Source: an uncultured Clostridia bacterium (GTDB lineage: Bacteria > Bacillota > Clostridia > Christensenellales > Aristaeellaceae). Taken from it: 52,458 bases of DNA. Below, piece after piece: positions 7,427-15,785 of the stretch; positions within the stretch are counted from its first letter, which is position 1; the number at the start of each line of letters is the position of its first letter. The stretch spans positions 1 to 52,458 of the forward strand of contig CAKURR010000017.1 of the NCBI GenBank assembly GCA_934675735.1, read 5' to 3'. Made by a program: the position numbers and the translations under genes. The notes below the pieces were generated by a model that was not told the origin of the DNA, searched no databases, and was given only the letters and a program-made list of their open reading frames with translations.

Positions 7427-8944
7427 TCAGTAGCTTTCTTTCAGATCCTGCGGATGACGGCGGCGCAGCGCCTCGGCCTCTTCGATCCGGCCGGTCTGTT
7501 CCAGCCGTTCGCAATAATGGGTCAGATAGCCCCGGCAATGGAATGGGCCGCCGTCGTGAATAACGCCCCAAAGCGGATCCACTTCCTGATGCTCGATGTT
7601 CTTGAGCATGTTTTCTGCAACCCAATGCTCCAAATACCACGCACCGTGCCAGCAAACCTCCGGGAATTCCTTCGCCACGTTATGCTGCTCATGCGGATCA
7701 TCCTTGAGGTTAAACAGCTCATCCGCTTCATTGAGATGATAGCCGTCGTGATACGTGCGGATGTACATCCAATCGCCGAAGCGAACGCCGCGCTGACAAA
7801 CATGCGCGCACTGGCTCACAACCAGATATTCGCGGCCGCCATCCTCGCCCGTTCGAACCAGATCGGCATAGCTTTCGCCGTCGTAATCAAACGGCGTCAC
7901 CTTACCCGTAACGCGGTTGGCCTTGAATTCGGGCACCCCGCCCAGCAGATCGATCAGCGTCGGCAATAAATCCAAATGATAATGGAACCCGTTGCTCTCC
8001 GCATTTTTGGCGCAGCCCGGCCACTTGATAATCATCGGAATATGGGTCACAATCGCGTCCGCCTCGCCATGCTCGCAGTAGGATCCCAGTTCGCCCAGCG
8101 ATTCACCGTGATCCGAACTGATGATAATCGCCGTATCCTCATAGATCCCCTGTTCGCGCAGCTTGTCGAAGATTTCGCCCAAACGCTTATCCGCATACCA
8201 AACACCCGTATCGTATTCATCCACCAGACGCTTAAACTCATCCAGATCGCGAACATGGGTAATCTGGCGCGGATGCGCGGCATCCGGTGCATCCGAATAG
8301 CCGTTGACCTCGCAGGCGCTGTGCGCGCCGACGCAGTGTTGCCGCTGGTATTCGAGCAGCTCCTTTGTCATCCAGTTATCCGGAAGCGACTCGTTTTCAA
8401 AGGGACGGCCATACTTTTCGGGCGTGCGATACGGGATATGCGGATCCCAGACGTGGACATGCAAAAACCAATCCTTACGATCCTTGTTGTCATCCAGCCA
8501 TTTGAGCGCAATCGGCAGCACATCGTCCGCCGGCTCAAGGCCGCGCTTGCCCACGTTGTAGCATTCGTTGAAGCCGCCGTTAAACCACCACGCGCCGTGG
8601 CGATCCGCAAAACTGGAGATTGTCGCGGTGTGCATACCTGCTCTGCGCATCACCGCAGGCAAAGAGAAGCGGCCAAAACCATCCTGCATCGCGCGGTCGT
8701 GCCCCTCGGGGCGCATTTCGGCATAAACGCCGCCATGGTTGATGCAGCCGTTATGGATACCGAACCGCCCGCTGACCAGCGCCGCACGGCTGGGAAGACA
8801 GGGCGCGTCCGAACAGTAATAATCGTTAAAGCGAACGCCGTCGCGGGCAATCGCGTCAATGTTTTCAGACGTATTGCGCGCATAACCATAGCAGCCCAGG
8901 TGATCCGGACGCAGGGTATCAATATCAACATACAGGATTTTCAT
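7427..8944 (-). CDS. Cys-type sulfatase
   Basis: This 505-aa alkaline-phosphatase-superfamily sulfatase would remove sulfate esters from a glycan. The metal-binding N-terminus is YVDIDTLRPDHLGCYGY. The modification site is C49-L-P-S-R53 (CxPSR), followed by the ALVSGRFG helix. A second metal site is seen in ISSDHGESLGELG. The Cys must be turned into formylglycine by the adjacent maturase. There is no signal peptide, so it appears to act in the cytoplasm. The ATG at 8944 follows GAAGGAGAG; an earlier in-frame ATG at 8992 lies in the upstream gene and lacks a ribosome site. Confidence 0.93.
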   Translation of the reverse strand: MKILYVDIDTLRPDHLGCYGYARNTSENIDAIARDGVRFNDYYCSDAPCLPSRAALVSGRFGIHNGCINHGGVYAEMRPEGHDRAMQDGFGRFSLPAVMRRAGMHTATISSFADRHGAWWFNGGFNECYNVGKRGLEPADDVLPIALKWLDDNKDRKDWFLHVHVWDPHIPYRTPEKYGRPFENESLPDNWMTKELLEYQRQHCVGAHSACEVNGYSDAPDAAHPRQITHVRDLDEFKRLVDEYDTGVWYADKRLGEIFDKLREQGIYEDTAIIISSDHGESLGELGSYCEHGEADAIVTHIPMIIKWPGCAKNAESNGFHYHLDLLPTLIDLLGGVPEFKANRVTGKVTPFDYDGESYADLVRTGEDGGREYLVVSQCAHVCQRGVRFGDWMYIRTYHDGYHLNEADELFNLKDDPHEQHNVAKEFPEVCWHGAWYLEHWVAENMLKNIEHQEVDPLWGVIHDGGPFHCRGYLTHYCERLEQTGRIEEAEALRRRHPQDLKESY

Positions 8945-8960
8945 CGTATCGCTCTCCTTC

Positions 8961-9623
8961 TTATTCGCTAAAGAGACGGGCTTCCAGTTCATCCGGCGTC
9001 ACGTTTTGAAGCCCTTCGATCACTATATCCGCTTCGGGCAGATTTTCACGCGTGCCGATGCCGACGGCCTTCATCCCGGCGTTGTGTGCCGCCCGAACGC
9101 CGGCCACAGCGTCCTCAAAAACAATGCACTCCTCCGGCTGAAGCCCCAGCGCCTGTGCGCCCGCAAGAAACACCTCGGGATCCGGCTTGGCGCGGCTGAC
9201 CTTCGTCCCATCAATAATCGCGTCAAACATCTCCGCGATTCCTAAACGATTGAGGATCAGCATGCTGTTTTTGCTGGCGCTTCCCAGCGCGATGCGATAA
9301 CCGTTCGCATGAGCAGATTCAAAAAACTGCTTGACGCCCGGAAACAGTTCGTCCTGCCGAAGCTGACGAATATAACCCACATAGTTTTCATTCTTTTTCG
9401 CGCAGCAAGCCTCTTTTTCCTCCTGCGTCATCGTGCGATGGCCGATTTCCAGAATAATGTCAAAGCTGGCCATGCGCGAAACGCCTTTGAGCCGTTCATT
9501 ATCCTTGAGCGTAAATTCGATACCCAGCGAATCCGCCAGCTGTTTCCACGCCAGAAAATGGTATTTGGCCGTATCCACCAGCACACCGTCCAGATCAAAC
9601 AGCAATCCCCTGATTTTCGTCAT
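8961..9623 (-). CDS. pgmB: Beta-phosphoglucomutase-like HAD hydrolase
   Basis: This 220-aa HAD-superfamily protein has catalytic D10 and D12 in LLFDLDGVLVDT and the beta-phosphoglucomutase-type cap motif LKGVSRMAS. It also has GSASKNS (motif II), K in KVSRAKPDPEVF (motif III) and IVFEDAVAGVRAA (motif IV). Beta-PGM interconverts beta-glucose-1-phosphate and glucose-6-phosphate, and normally partners a glycoside phosphorylase, which is not present in this window. In this operon it probably handles a sugar phosphate released from the glycan. The ATG at 9623 follows GAGGAGAG. Confidence 0.88.
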   Translation of the reverse strand: MTKIRGLLFDLDGVLVDTAKYHFLAWKQLADSLGIEFTLKDNERLKGVSRMASFDIILEIGHRTMTQEEKEACCAKKNENYVGYIRQLRQDELFPGVKQFFESAHANGYRIALGSASKNSMLILNRLGIAEMFDAIIDGTKVSRAKPDPEVFLAGAQALGLQPEECIVFEDAVAGVRAAHNAGMKAVGIGTRENLPEADIVIEGLQNVTPDELEARLFSE

Positions 9624-9641
9624 ATCCGCTCTCCTCCCGTC

Positions 9642-11351
9642 TCACAGATGCGTGTCCCACTTGCCGCAGAAAGCGTCCACCGGGCTCTTCCCCTTGAATT
9701 CGCTTCTGCCCGTCAGCTTTTCAATCAGCTGACGGATGCAGTGATCGTTGTTGCTGTAGCAGTTGATATAGGTCTTGACGCGCGGGAAGTCCAGCAGGTG
9801 ATACGGATTCTCCAGCGAGACGAAGACCGTGGGGATATCGTTGATATAATGCCCGCAGTCCGCGCCCATCGGCTGCCGCCACTCAATGCGCACAACGGTC
9901 TGGTTGCTCTTGGTCGTCAGATTTGCCACATAGAGAATCAAATCGTATTTGTCAACAAAATCCATGTATTTGGCGGTAAAGCCCTCGCCATAAGGCTGAG
10001 GCACAAACTCATCCACCTCAAACCCTTCTTTTTCAAGCAGCTCCTTGACCTTTCCGCACGCCGATTTCACCTGATACGCACCCTCGCCGCCTGCCGGGGG
10101 CTCAATGGTATAAAACAGAATCCGCTTATAGCGCTCCGGCGTAATCGGCAAAACGCCCTGCTGTTCCTTGACCAGCGTGATGGCCCTGTCTGCGCACTCG
10201 TCCGCCCACGCATGGTGCGTCGGGCAGCCGACAATTTCTCCGGCTTTTTCGACGCTGATGGCCGGCACGCCCTTGTGCAATCCCAGCGCGGCCTTGGTCG
10301 CCAGAATACGGGTTACGGCCTCGTCAAGGCGCTCAAGGGTGATCGTTCCGTCGCGAACACCGTCGAGCATGAAGCCGTAATCTTCCGACAGGTTGCGCGC
10401 AAAGAGGAACATATCGCATCCCCTTGCGATACACTCCGGCACCGCGCGGCGGCGGCTCATCGCAAGCATATAGCCCGCCATGGTGGTCGCGTCCGTGCAG
10501 ATCATGCCGTTGAAGCCCAGCTTGCCGCGCAGTACGCCCTGAAGGAGTTCCGGGCTGAGCGTTCCGGGCATGATATCCTCGTCGCGGATTTCCGGGTTCA
10601 GTGCGCGCGTCCACGCCGGCTGCATGATATGGCCGACCATACAGGTCAGCGCGCCCGCGTCGATGCCGGTCTGATAGGCCTTGCCATAGGTGTTCATCCA
10701 CGTTTCGCAATCCATGCTGTTGATGGAGGTCACCAGATGCTGGTCGCGCTCGTCCTGACCGTCGCCCGGAAAATGCTTGATGGAGGCGGCCAGTCCCAAC
10801 GCCTGCACGCGCTCCACATAGGCCTTGCCCATCCGCGTCACGCGTTCGGGGTCGGAACCAAAGGTGCGGGTGTTTGTGATCGGGTTGCGGAAATTGGTAT
10901 CAATGTCAATGATGGGGGCAAAGGCCCAGTTCGCGCCGACTGCCTTCGCTTCCTCTGCGCACGCCTGCGCCATCTTTGCCGCCATCTCCGTATCGTCCGT
11001 CGCGGCGATTTCCATAGGAGCGCCAACCAGCGTTCCTTCCTTCACGATACCGTTTCCGCCCTTTTCCAGATTGGCGGCAATCAGCAGCGGAATTTTGCTG
11101 CGCGCCTGAAGCGCCTGAGATGCGGCCACGGCGCGCTCAGTCGGAATGACGCGGTACATACATCCGCCGGGCTTCAAAATGCTGTAAACATAATCAAATT
11201 CTTCGGGCTTTCCCTCTTTAAACAAAACGCAAAACAGCTGACCGACCTTTTCCTCCACGGTCATCTCCGAAAGCGTGCGGTTCACCCACGCAATCGCCTC
11301 ATCGTCCAGAAAAAACGGATTCGCTTTCAAATTAATCATCTTTGAATTCAT
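9642..11351 (-). CDS. Glycoside hydrolase family 3 protein (beta-N-acetylhexosaminidase-like)
   Basis: This 569-aa GH3 enzyme carries the NagZ-type motif KHFPGDG, followed by ERDQHL, which holds the His general acid. The nucleophile Asp lies in GMICTDATTMAG, where family members have a D after a hydrophobic strand. The C-terminal 200 residues form an alpha/beta sandwich like the GH3 C-terminal domain. It would release terminal beta-linked N-acetylhexosamine or glucose. There is no signal peptide, so it is probably cytoplasmic. The start at 11,351 is crowded by its GAGGGG; ATG at 11,339 (MINLKANPFF) is an alternative. It lies between sulfatase 2 and pgmB in the operon. Confidence 0.88.
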   Translation of the reverse strand: MNSKMINLKANPFFLDDEAIAWVNRTLSEMTVEEKVGQLFCVLFKEGKPEEFDYVYSILKPGGCMYRVIPTERAVAASQALQARSKIPLLIAANLEKGGNGIVKEGTLVGAPMEIAATDDTEMAAKMAQACAEEAKAVGANWAFAPIIDIDTNFRNPITNTRTFGSDPERVTRMGKAYVERVQALGLAASIKHFPGDGQDERDQHLVTSINSMDCETWMNTYGKAYQTGIDAGALTCMVGHIMQPAWTRALNPEIRDEDIMPGTLSPELLQGVLRGKLGFNGMICTDATTMAGYMLAMSRRRAVPECIARGCDMFLFARNLSEDYGFMLDGVRDGTITLERLDEAVTRILATKAALGLHKGVPAISVEKAGEIVGCPTHHAWADECADRAITLVKEQQGVLPITPERYKRILFYTIEPPAGGEGAYQVKSACGKVKELLEKEGFEVDEFVPQPYGEGFTAKYMDFVDKYDLILYVANLTTKSNQTVVRIEWRQPMGADCGHYINDIPTVFVSLENPYHLLDFPRVKTYINCYSNNDHCIRQLIEKLTGRSEFKGKSPVDAFCGKWDTHL

Positions 11352-11379
11352 CCCCTCGTCTGTTCTTTCATCAATCTTT

Positions 11380-12885
11380 TCAGTGATGTATATGCTTTAG
11401 GCCATACCGGCGATAGCTCTCTTCCGGCGCGTCGTTTTGCACAAACAGCTCGGCCATCTGTTCAAGCAGACGCGCCTTCTCGGCTTGGCAATCCACCGGA
11501 TGCTGTTGTTTGGGGTCCTTTTGCAGGTCAAACAGCAAATCCTCGCTCTGGCTATGCAGGAATCGCGGATTGGTTTTCGCCGGAATTTTGAGCACCGGAA
11601 CCCCCTTCATAAATGGGAAACCCTCGACCAGCTCTGCCCGCCTCAATTCTTCAGGCGAGAACATGGTCTTCATGTGCGTCGGCATCAGCGTATATTCGAA
11701 TGCGCTGTTTTCGGAATCTGCAATCGCACGCAACAGCACCCAGCGCCCGTCGGTAATGCCCACCGCGCCGCCGTGATAGCCGAACAGCGCCGCATTCCTG
11801 ACCTTCTGCCCCCGAAGCGCCTGCCGCAGAGAACAGCCCAGCATGTCTTTCGGAATCGGAACGCCAAAAAACTCCAGCAGCGTCGGCGCAATATCGATCG
11901 TCTGTACAAGCACATCCGATGCCGCGTTGCAGCGTTTCTCACGCGGATCCCAGATGAACATCGGCGTATGCACCAACTCATCGTAATTGGGCATCGTACC
12001 CTTGCCCCACCAGTGATGCTCGCCCAGGAAGAAACCATGATCGGTATTGCAGATGAGCATGGTATCCTCCCAGAGATTCTTTTCGTCCATCACATCCAGA
12101 AGCCGCCCTACCTGACGATCGCAGAACGTCAGCAGCGCCTTGTACTTATTGCGCATCCGTTCGATCGTCTGTCCGTCTTCCGTTGCGGGTGCGTACTGCG
12201 GCCAATCCGGAGAAGCGAAGTCATCCGGGCTGAGGAACCTGGCCTGATCGATTTCGGGAGAAACAAACGGCTCATGCGGATCAAAGCATTCCAATTGGAG
12301 AAACCAGCGGTCATATCCGGCGTTGCGCTCAATAAAATCCAAACCGTCGTCAAAGGTTTGCACCATCGGGTAATCCGCTTCGCCGCGGATTCTCGTCCGG
12401 TTGCTTTCGCTTTGCCATCCGCCCTTGGCGCGCGCCTGCCGCATTGGCCCGGTCATCTGCTCCGGGCTGAGCTGGTTGGGGGCAAACTCCTTTTCGCGCG
12501 GCGTCAAATCCCCCACCCATGCGTCGCTCTCCTGCCCGCGCGCGCAGGAAAACGTGCTGTATCGGCCGCAATACGTCGCGCCGCCGTCTTGAATATAATG
12601 GTAGTGGTCCGTCGCCAGATGCGTATGTACGCCGTTTGCCGCAAGCAATTCCGGCATAGAGTCGTCAAACGGTTCTACCGGCCCCCAACTGCGATGCAGA
12701 AAGTTGAGCCGACCCGTATGCAATTCCCGCCTTGCGGGCATACAGGGCAGGCTTCCGGCGTAGCTGTTTTCAAATCGAACCGTATGGCGTGCCAGCCTGT
12801 CGAAATTCGGCGTAGCCACATCGCCGCCATAGCAGGAGAGCATATCCCTGCGCAGCGAATCAAACATGAGCACGATCGCTTTCAT
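11380..12885 (-). CDS. Sulfatase (CxPAR variant)
   Basis: This 501-aa sulfatase-family protein begins MKAIVLMFDSLRRDMLSCYGG (metal-binding Asp). The expected formylglycine site reads C48-M-P-A-R52 in LPCMPARRELHTGR, with Ala in place of the usual Ser of CxPSR. ICNTDHGFFLGEHHWWGKG supplies the second metal cluster, and VQTIDIAPTLLEFFG is typical of sulfatases. No signal peptide is seen. It is the first gene of the operon; the ATG at 12,885 lies behind AAAGGAAAT. Ala at this position is found in some anaerobic sulfatases, so activity is plausible, but a phosphonate- or phospho-hydrolase role is possible. Confidence 0.88.
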   Translation of the reverse strand: MKAIVLMFDSLRRDMLSCYGGDVATPNFDRLARHTVRFENSYAGSLPCMPARRELHTGRLNFLHRSWGPVEPFDDSMPELLAANGVHTHLATDHYHYIQDGGATYCGRYSTFSCARGQESDAWVGDLTPREKEFAPNQLSPEQMTGPMRQARAKGGWQSESNRTRIRGEADYPMVQTFDDGLDFIERNAGYDRWFLQLECFDPHEPFVSPEIDQARFLSPDDFASPDWPQYAPATEDGQTIERMRNKYKALLTFCDRQVGRLLDVMDEKNLWEDTMLICNTDHGFFLGEHHWWGKGTMPNYDELVHTPMFIWDPREKRCNAASDVLVQTIDIAPTLLEFFGVPIPKDMLGCSLRQALRGQKVRNAALFGYHGGAVGITDGRWVLLRAIADSENSAFEYTLMPTHMKTMFSPEELRRAELVEGFPFMKGVPVLKIPAKTNPRFLHSQSEDLLFDLQKDPKQQHPVDCQAEKARLLEQMAELFVQNDAPEESYRRYGLKHIHH

Positions 12886-12910
12886 CGTACCGATTTCCTT
12901 TCCGTTTGGA

Positions 12911-12939
12911 TTGACAATCAACACAGTATTTGCTATATT
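12911..12939 (+). promoter_or_regulatory. Promoter of the ROK regulator gene
   Basis: TTGACA (12,911-12,916), a 17-bp spacer and TATATT (12,934-12,939). A short GATTGaCAATC palindrome (12,909-12,919) overlaps the -35. The divergent sulfatase operon must start in the same 105-bp gap, so the regulator could control both directions. Confidence 0.8.
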
Positions 12940-12990
12940 AAAAAAGTAGATTACTTAAAAATAAATTCGATGCTTCGGAAGGAGATTTTC

Positions 12991-14223
12991 ATGCAGAATA
13001 TTCCCCGCAGTACTGCGCCTAAGATTACGCTCCGGCCGTCCGCTAAGATTCTGCTCCGTAAAATGATCTATTTTTACGGCCCGATCCTTCGTTCCGATCT
13101 GGCAGAATGTTTGGATGTAACCAGCACCACCGTAACCACCAATATCAACGTCATGCTCACCGCCGGTTCCCTGTGCGAGCTGGAAGACGCAAATTCGCCC
13201 GAAGGCAAAATCGGCCGAAAAGCCTCGCTGATCGACATCAATGCCGCTTCGCATTACTTTATCGGCGTGGAAATTCGCCAGAGCGCCCGGCATATCTGCC
13301 TGACGGACTATCGCGGCCGCGTTCTTTTTAGGCGCTCGGATCTCGAATTGATTCGCGATTACGACGAAAACATCCGCCGTGTCTGCGTCCTGATCTGCGA
13401 GCTGCTTTCCGGCAGCCCCGTTCCCCGCGAACGCATCTCCGGTATCGGCATCGCCATTCCGGGCGTCGTGGATTGGGAAAACGGCGTTCTGCTTGCGCAC
13501 CATCAGTATCGCTGGTTCAACCGCAATGTCCGCGAGGATATTCAGCGGGGCTGCAGCTTCGACGGCATTATCGCAATCGGTAACGACGCCAACGCCCGTG
13601 CGCTGGGCATTCAGCTCTATCAGCGCGAGCAATTCAACGGCACTTCGACGCTCGCGTATCTGTTTGTCGCACGCGGTATCTCCTGCCCCTTCATCCTGCG
13701 CGATACCAATCTGCACAGCCGGGCGCTCGGTCTGGGCGAACTGGGCTATATGCTCCTCACGCCGCCCAACTTCGGCGACTCTTTAGGGCTTGGTGGGACG
13801 CTCAGCTCCTTTTCCGGCGAACGTTCGCTGGCAGATAAATGCCTTGCCCTTATCGCCGAAAATAAAGCGCCGATTCTCCGCGAAATCTGTGAGGGAAAAC
13901 GCCCGACCATTCAGCAGATTCTTCAGGCTCAGCAGCAGGGCGAATCCTCCGTTTGCGAATTGATTCGCCAAAGCCTCGAATACCTCGGCTACGCCATCTG
14001 CAACGTCTGCAATTTCATTCTGCCGGACGCGTTTATCATCGATGCGCGCGTCGCCGATTCGGCGGAAAACCGCGCGTATCTGATGTCCGTCATCCGTGAG
14101 CATCTCATGCTTCAGGATCGCACGCATACGCAGTTTCACTTCGTTGAAACCAACGATTTCAACGGCGCGCGCAGCGCGGCGGCACTGGCGATACGCGCTC
14201 AGCTCAATCTCATCGAAGACTGA
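12991..14223 (+). CDS. ROK-family transcriptional regulator (NagC/XylR type)
   Basis: This 410-aa protein has an N-terminal winged helix (LRKMIYFYGPILRSDLAECLDVTSTTVTTNI..) and a ROK sugar-binding domain (GIGIAIPGVVDWENGV, AIGNDANARALG). It differs from textbook members: the zinc-binding GHx and CxCGxxGC motifs are replaced by GELGYM and a Cys-free GDSLGLGG stretch, so it should bind no structural zinc. The ATG at 12,991 follows GGAAGGAGAT. It is divergent from the sulfatase operon and probably senses a sugar from it. A long upstream in-frame extension exists on paper but is antisense to the sulfatase gene. Confidence 0.9.
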   Translation: MQNIPRSTAPKITLRPSAKILLRKMIYFYGPILRSDLAECLDVTSTTVTTNINVMLTAGSLCELEDANSPEGKIGRKASLIDINAASHYFIGVEIRQSARHICLTDYRGRVLFRRSDLELIRDYDENIRRVCVLICELLSGSPVPRERISGIGIAIPGVVDWENGVLLAHHQYRWFNRNVREDIQRGCSFDGIIAIGNDANARALGIQLYQREQFNGTSTLAYLFVARGISCPFILRDTNLHSRALGLGELGYMLLTPPNFGDSLGLGGTLSSFSGERSLADKCLALIAENKAPILREICEGKRPTIQQILQAQQQGESSVCELIRQSLEYLGYAICNVCNFILPDAFIIDARVADSAENRAYLMSVIREHLMLQDRTHTQFHFVETNDFNGARSAAALAIRAQLNLIED

Positions 14224-14240
14224 TTCAAGGAGGGATTTTC

Positions 14241-14744
14241 TTGAAATCGCAAACCTTTCGGGTCAACACACTCAAGTTTGTCGCCGCGCTCGGCACCAGT
14301 CTCGTCTGCCTGACGCTGGGCTTATGTATGCTGTTTGCCCTTGCTCGTCCCCTGTCCGCAGCCGTTTTCATCGGTATTGGCGCGTTGTTTCTTCCGATTT
14401 GCGCGACTTACGGCGCATCTCTGCGCATCGACGACGAAGGGGTTACCCGTCTGAACCTCTTTGGGCGCAAAACCCGCTTCCTGCCTTGGCGTGAAATCGC
14501 GGAAATCGGCGTTGCCGGCAGCCGCGTACTGGGGCACGGAGACAAGAAGAAAAACCCCGGAACGCTTTATATCTATTTTTCCGAAAAAGAAATGACGGAG
14601 CAGCAGCGTTTTGAAACCATGCTTCGCTTTCCGACGAAAGGGCTGCTGTTTACGACCTACAGTCAGGCGAAAATCGAGGCTGTTCAGCTGCGCTGGTCCA
14701 GCCGCATCGCCACCTACAACTCGGGAACTGTCACATTCAGCTGA
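14241..14744 (+). CDS. Two-span membrane protein with PH-like domain (hypothetical)
   Basis: This 167-aa protein has two hydrophobic helices (about residues 10-32 and 37-57), then a beta-rich soluble part starting ASLRIDDEGVTRLNLFGRKTRFLPWREIAEIGV. This is the pattern of bacterial PH-like (YdbS/DUF304-type) domains. Function is unknown. The start is TTG at 14,241, behind AAGGAGGG with 8-base spacing. It follows the ROK gene by 17 bases and should be cotranscribed with it; the pair ends at the terminator at 14,761. Confidence 0.75.
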   Translation: MKSQTFRVNTLKFVAALGTSLVCLTLGLCMLFALARPLSAAVFIGIGALFLPICATYGASLRIDDEGVTRLNLFGRKTRFLPWREIAEIGVAGSRVLGHGDKKKNPGTLYIYFSEKEMTEQQRFETMLRFPTKGLLFTTYSQAKIEAVQLRWSSRIATYNSGTVTFS

Positions 14745-14760
14745 CCATTTTCATAAAGCC

Positions 14761-14807
14761 GAAACAGGACCGCCGACAAACATTCACTTGTTCGGCAGTC
14801 CTGTTTC
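14761..14807. terminator. Bidirectional terminator between convergent operons
   Basis: Arms GAAACAGGAC... (14,761-14,779) and ...GTCCTGTTTC (14,788-14,807) form a long stem with A-rich and T-rich flanks. It can serve the ROK operon on plus and the ABC importer operon on minus. Confidence 0.8.
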
Positions 14808-14835
14808 TTATACGCCTGTCCGCCGATTCTGCCGC

Positions 14836-15783
14836 TTACAGCTCATGGATTCGGCAGCAAGTGACAAAATGGCCGGCCGAAACCTCTTCCTGAACCTGCG
14901 GCTGATGGCACGCCTCCGTCGCGAAGGGGCAACGGGCGGCAAAGCGGCAGCCCGGCTTGGGATTGATCGGGGAGACGATTTCGCCTTTAAGGATTTCGCG
15001 CTTTCTGGGATGATGGATATCCGTAGAGGGAATGGCAGAAAGCAACGCCTTCGTATACGGATGAAGCGGATTCTTGAACAGCTCCTTCGAAGGACACTTT
15101 TCAACAACCTGTCCCAGATACATCACGCAAATATCGTCGGAAATATGGCGGACAACCGACATGTCATGGGTAACAAACATGTAGGTCAGACCCTTTTCAA
15201 TTTGCAGCTTTTTGAGCAGATTGAGCACCTGCGCCTGAATGGAAACATCCAGCGCGGAAACCGGCTCGTCGCAAACGACGAATTTCGGATCCAGCGCCAA
15301 CGCACGTGCGATGCCGACGCGCTGACGGCGGCCACCGTCCAGCTCATGCGGATAAGAGACGCGCAGCCGCTCGTCAATGCCCACCAGCTCCATCAGCTCC
15401 TGCGTCTTTTCGTCGATCTCCTTGCGGCTGTAACGGCGTGAAACAGCCAGCGGCTCGCGAATCGTACTTTCAATGGTCTGACGCGCGTTCAGAGAGGAAT
15501 ACGGATCCTGGAAGATAATCTGCATTTTTTCGCGCGCCTGCCTAAGCTGGCGGTTATTCAGGCTGGTGATATCCTCGCCCTCCAGAAAAATCTTGCCCGC
15601 CGTGCTCTCGTGCAGATGGATGATCGTGCGGCCCAGCGTAGACTTGCCGCAGCCGGATTCGCCCACAACGCCCAGCGTCTTTCCCTTTTCAATGGTAAAG
15701 CTCACATCGTCAACCGCATGGAGCATACCGTGGCTTGTCGGAAAATATTTTTTCAGATGCTGTACTTCAATGACAGGTTCCAT
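14836..15783 (-). CDS. dppF: ABC importer ATP-binding protein (OppF/DppF type)
   Basis: This 315-aa ATPase has Walker A GESGCGKST, Walker B FVVCDEP, the H-loop VTHDMSVVRH, and the OppF C-terminal Cys-rich tail (GCRFAARCPFATEACHQP) that binds an iron-sulfur cluster in this subfamily. The ABC signature reads LDGGR rather than LSGGQ, a variant I have seen in clostridial OppF-like proteins. It would power uptake with the preceding OppD-type subunit. The ATG at 15,783 follows GGAGG, 2 bases after the upstream stop. It is the last gene of the operon. Confidence 0.93.
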   Translation of the reverse strand: MEPVIEVQHLKKYFPTSHGMLHAVDDVSFTIEKGKTLGVVGESGCGKSTLGRTIIHLHESTAGKIFLEGEDITSLNNRQLRQAREKMQIIFQDPYSSLNARQTIESTIREPLAVSRRYSRKEIDEKTQELMELVGIDERLRVSYPHELDGGRRQRVGIARALALDPKFVVCDEPVSALDVSIQAQVLNLLKKLQIEKGLTYMFVTHDMSVVRHISDDICVMYLGQVVEKCPSKELFKNPLHPYTKALLSAIPSTDIHHPRKREILKGEIVSPINPKPGCRFAARCPFATEACHQPQVQEEVSAGHFVTCCRIHEL

Positions 15784-15785
15784 CG

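Noticed and set aside
9309..11345. A 678-codon open frame on the plus strand opposite the GH3 gene
   Set aside because: It is antisense to a gene with clear GH3 motifs, has Arg/His-rich composition typical of shadow frames, and has no ribosome site.
12909..12919. GATTGaCAATC as the ROK operator
   Set aside because: Only 5-bp arms and one copy, overlapping a -35 box. It may be chance; mentioned only as a note.
11437..12990. Upstream in-frame extension of the ROK regulator
   Set aside because: It is antisense to the sulfatase gene. The promoter at 12,911 and GGAAGGAGAT before ATG 12,991 fix the true start.
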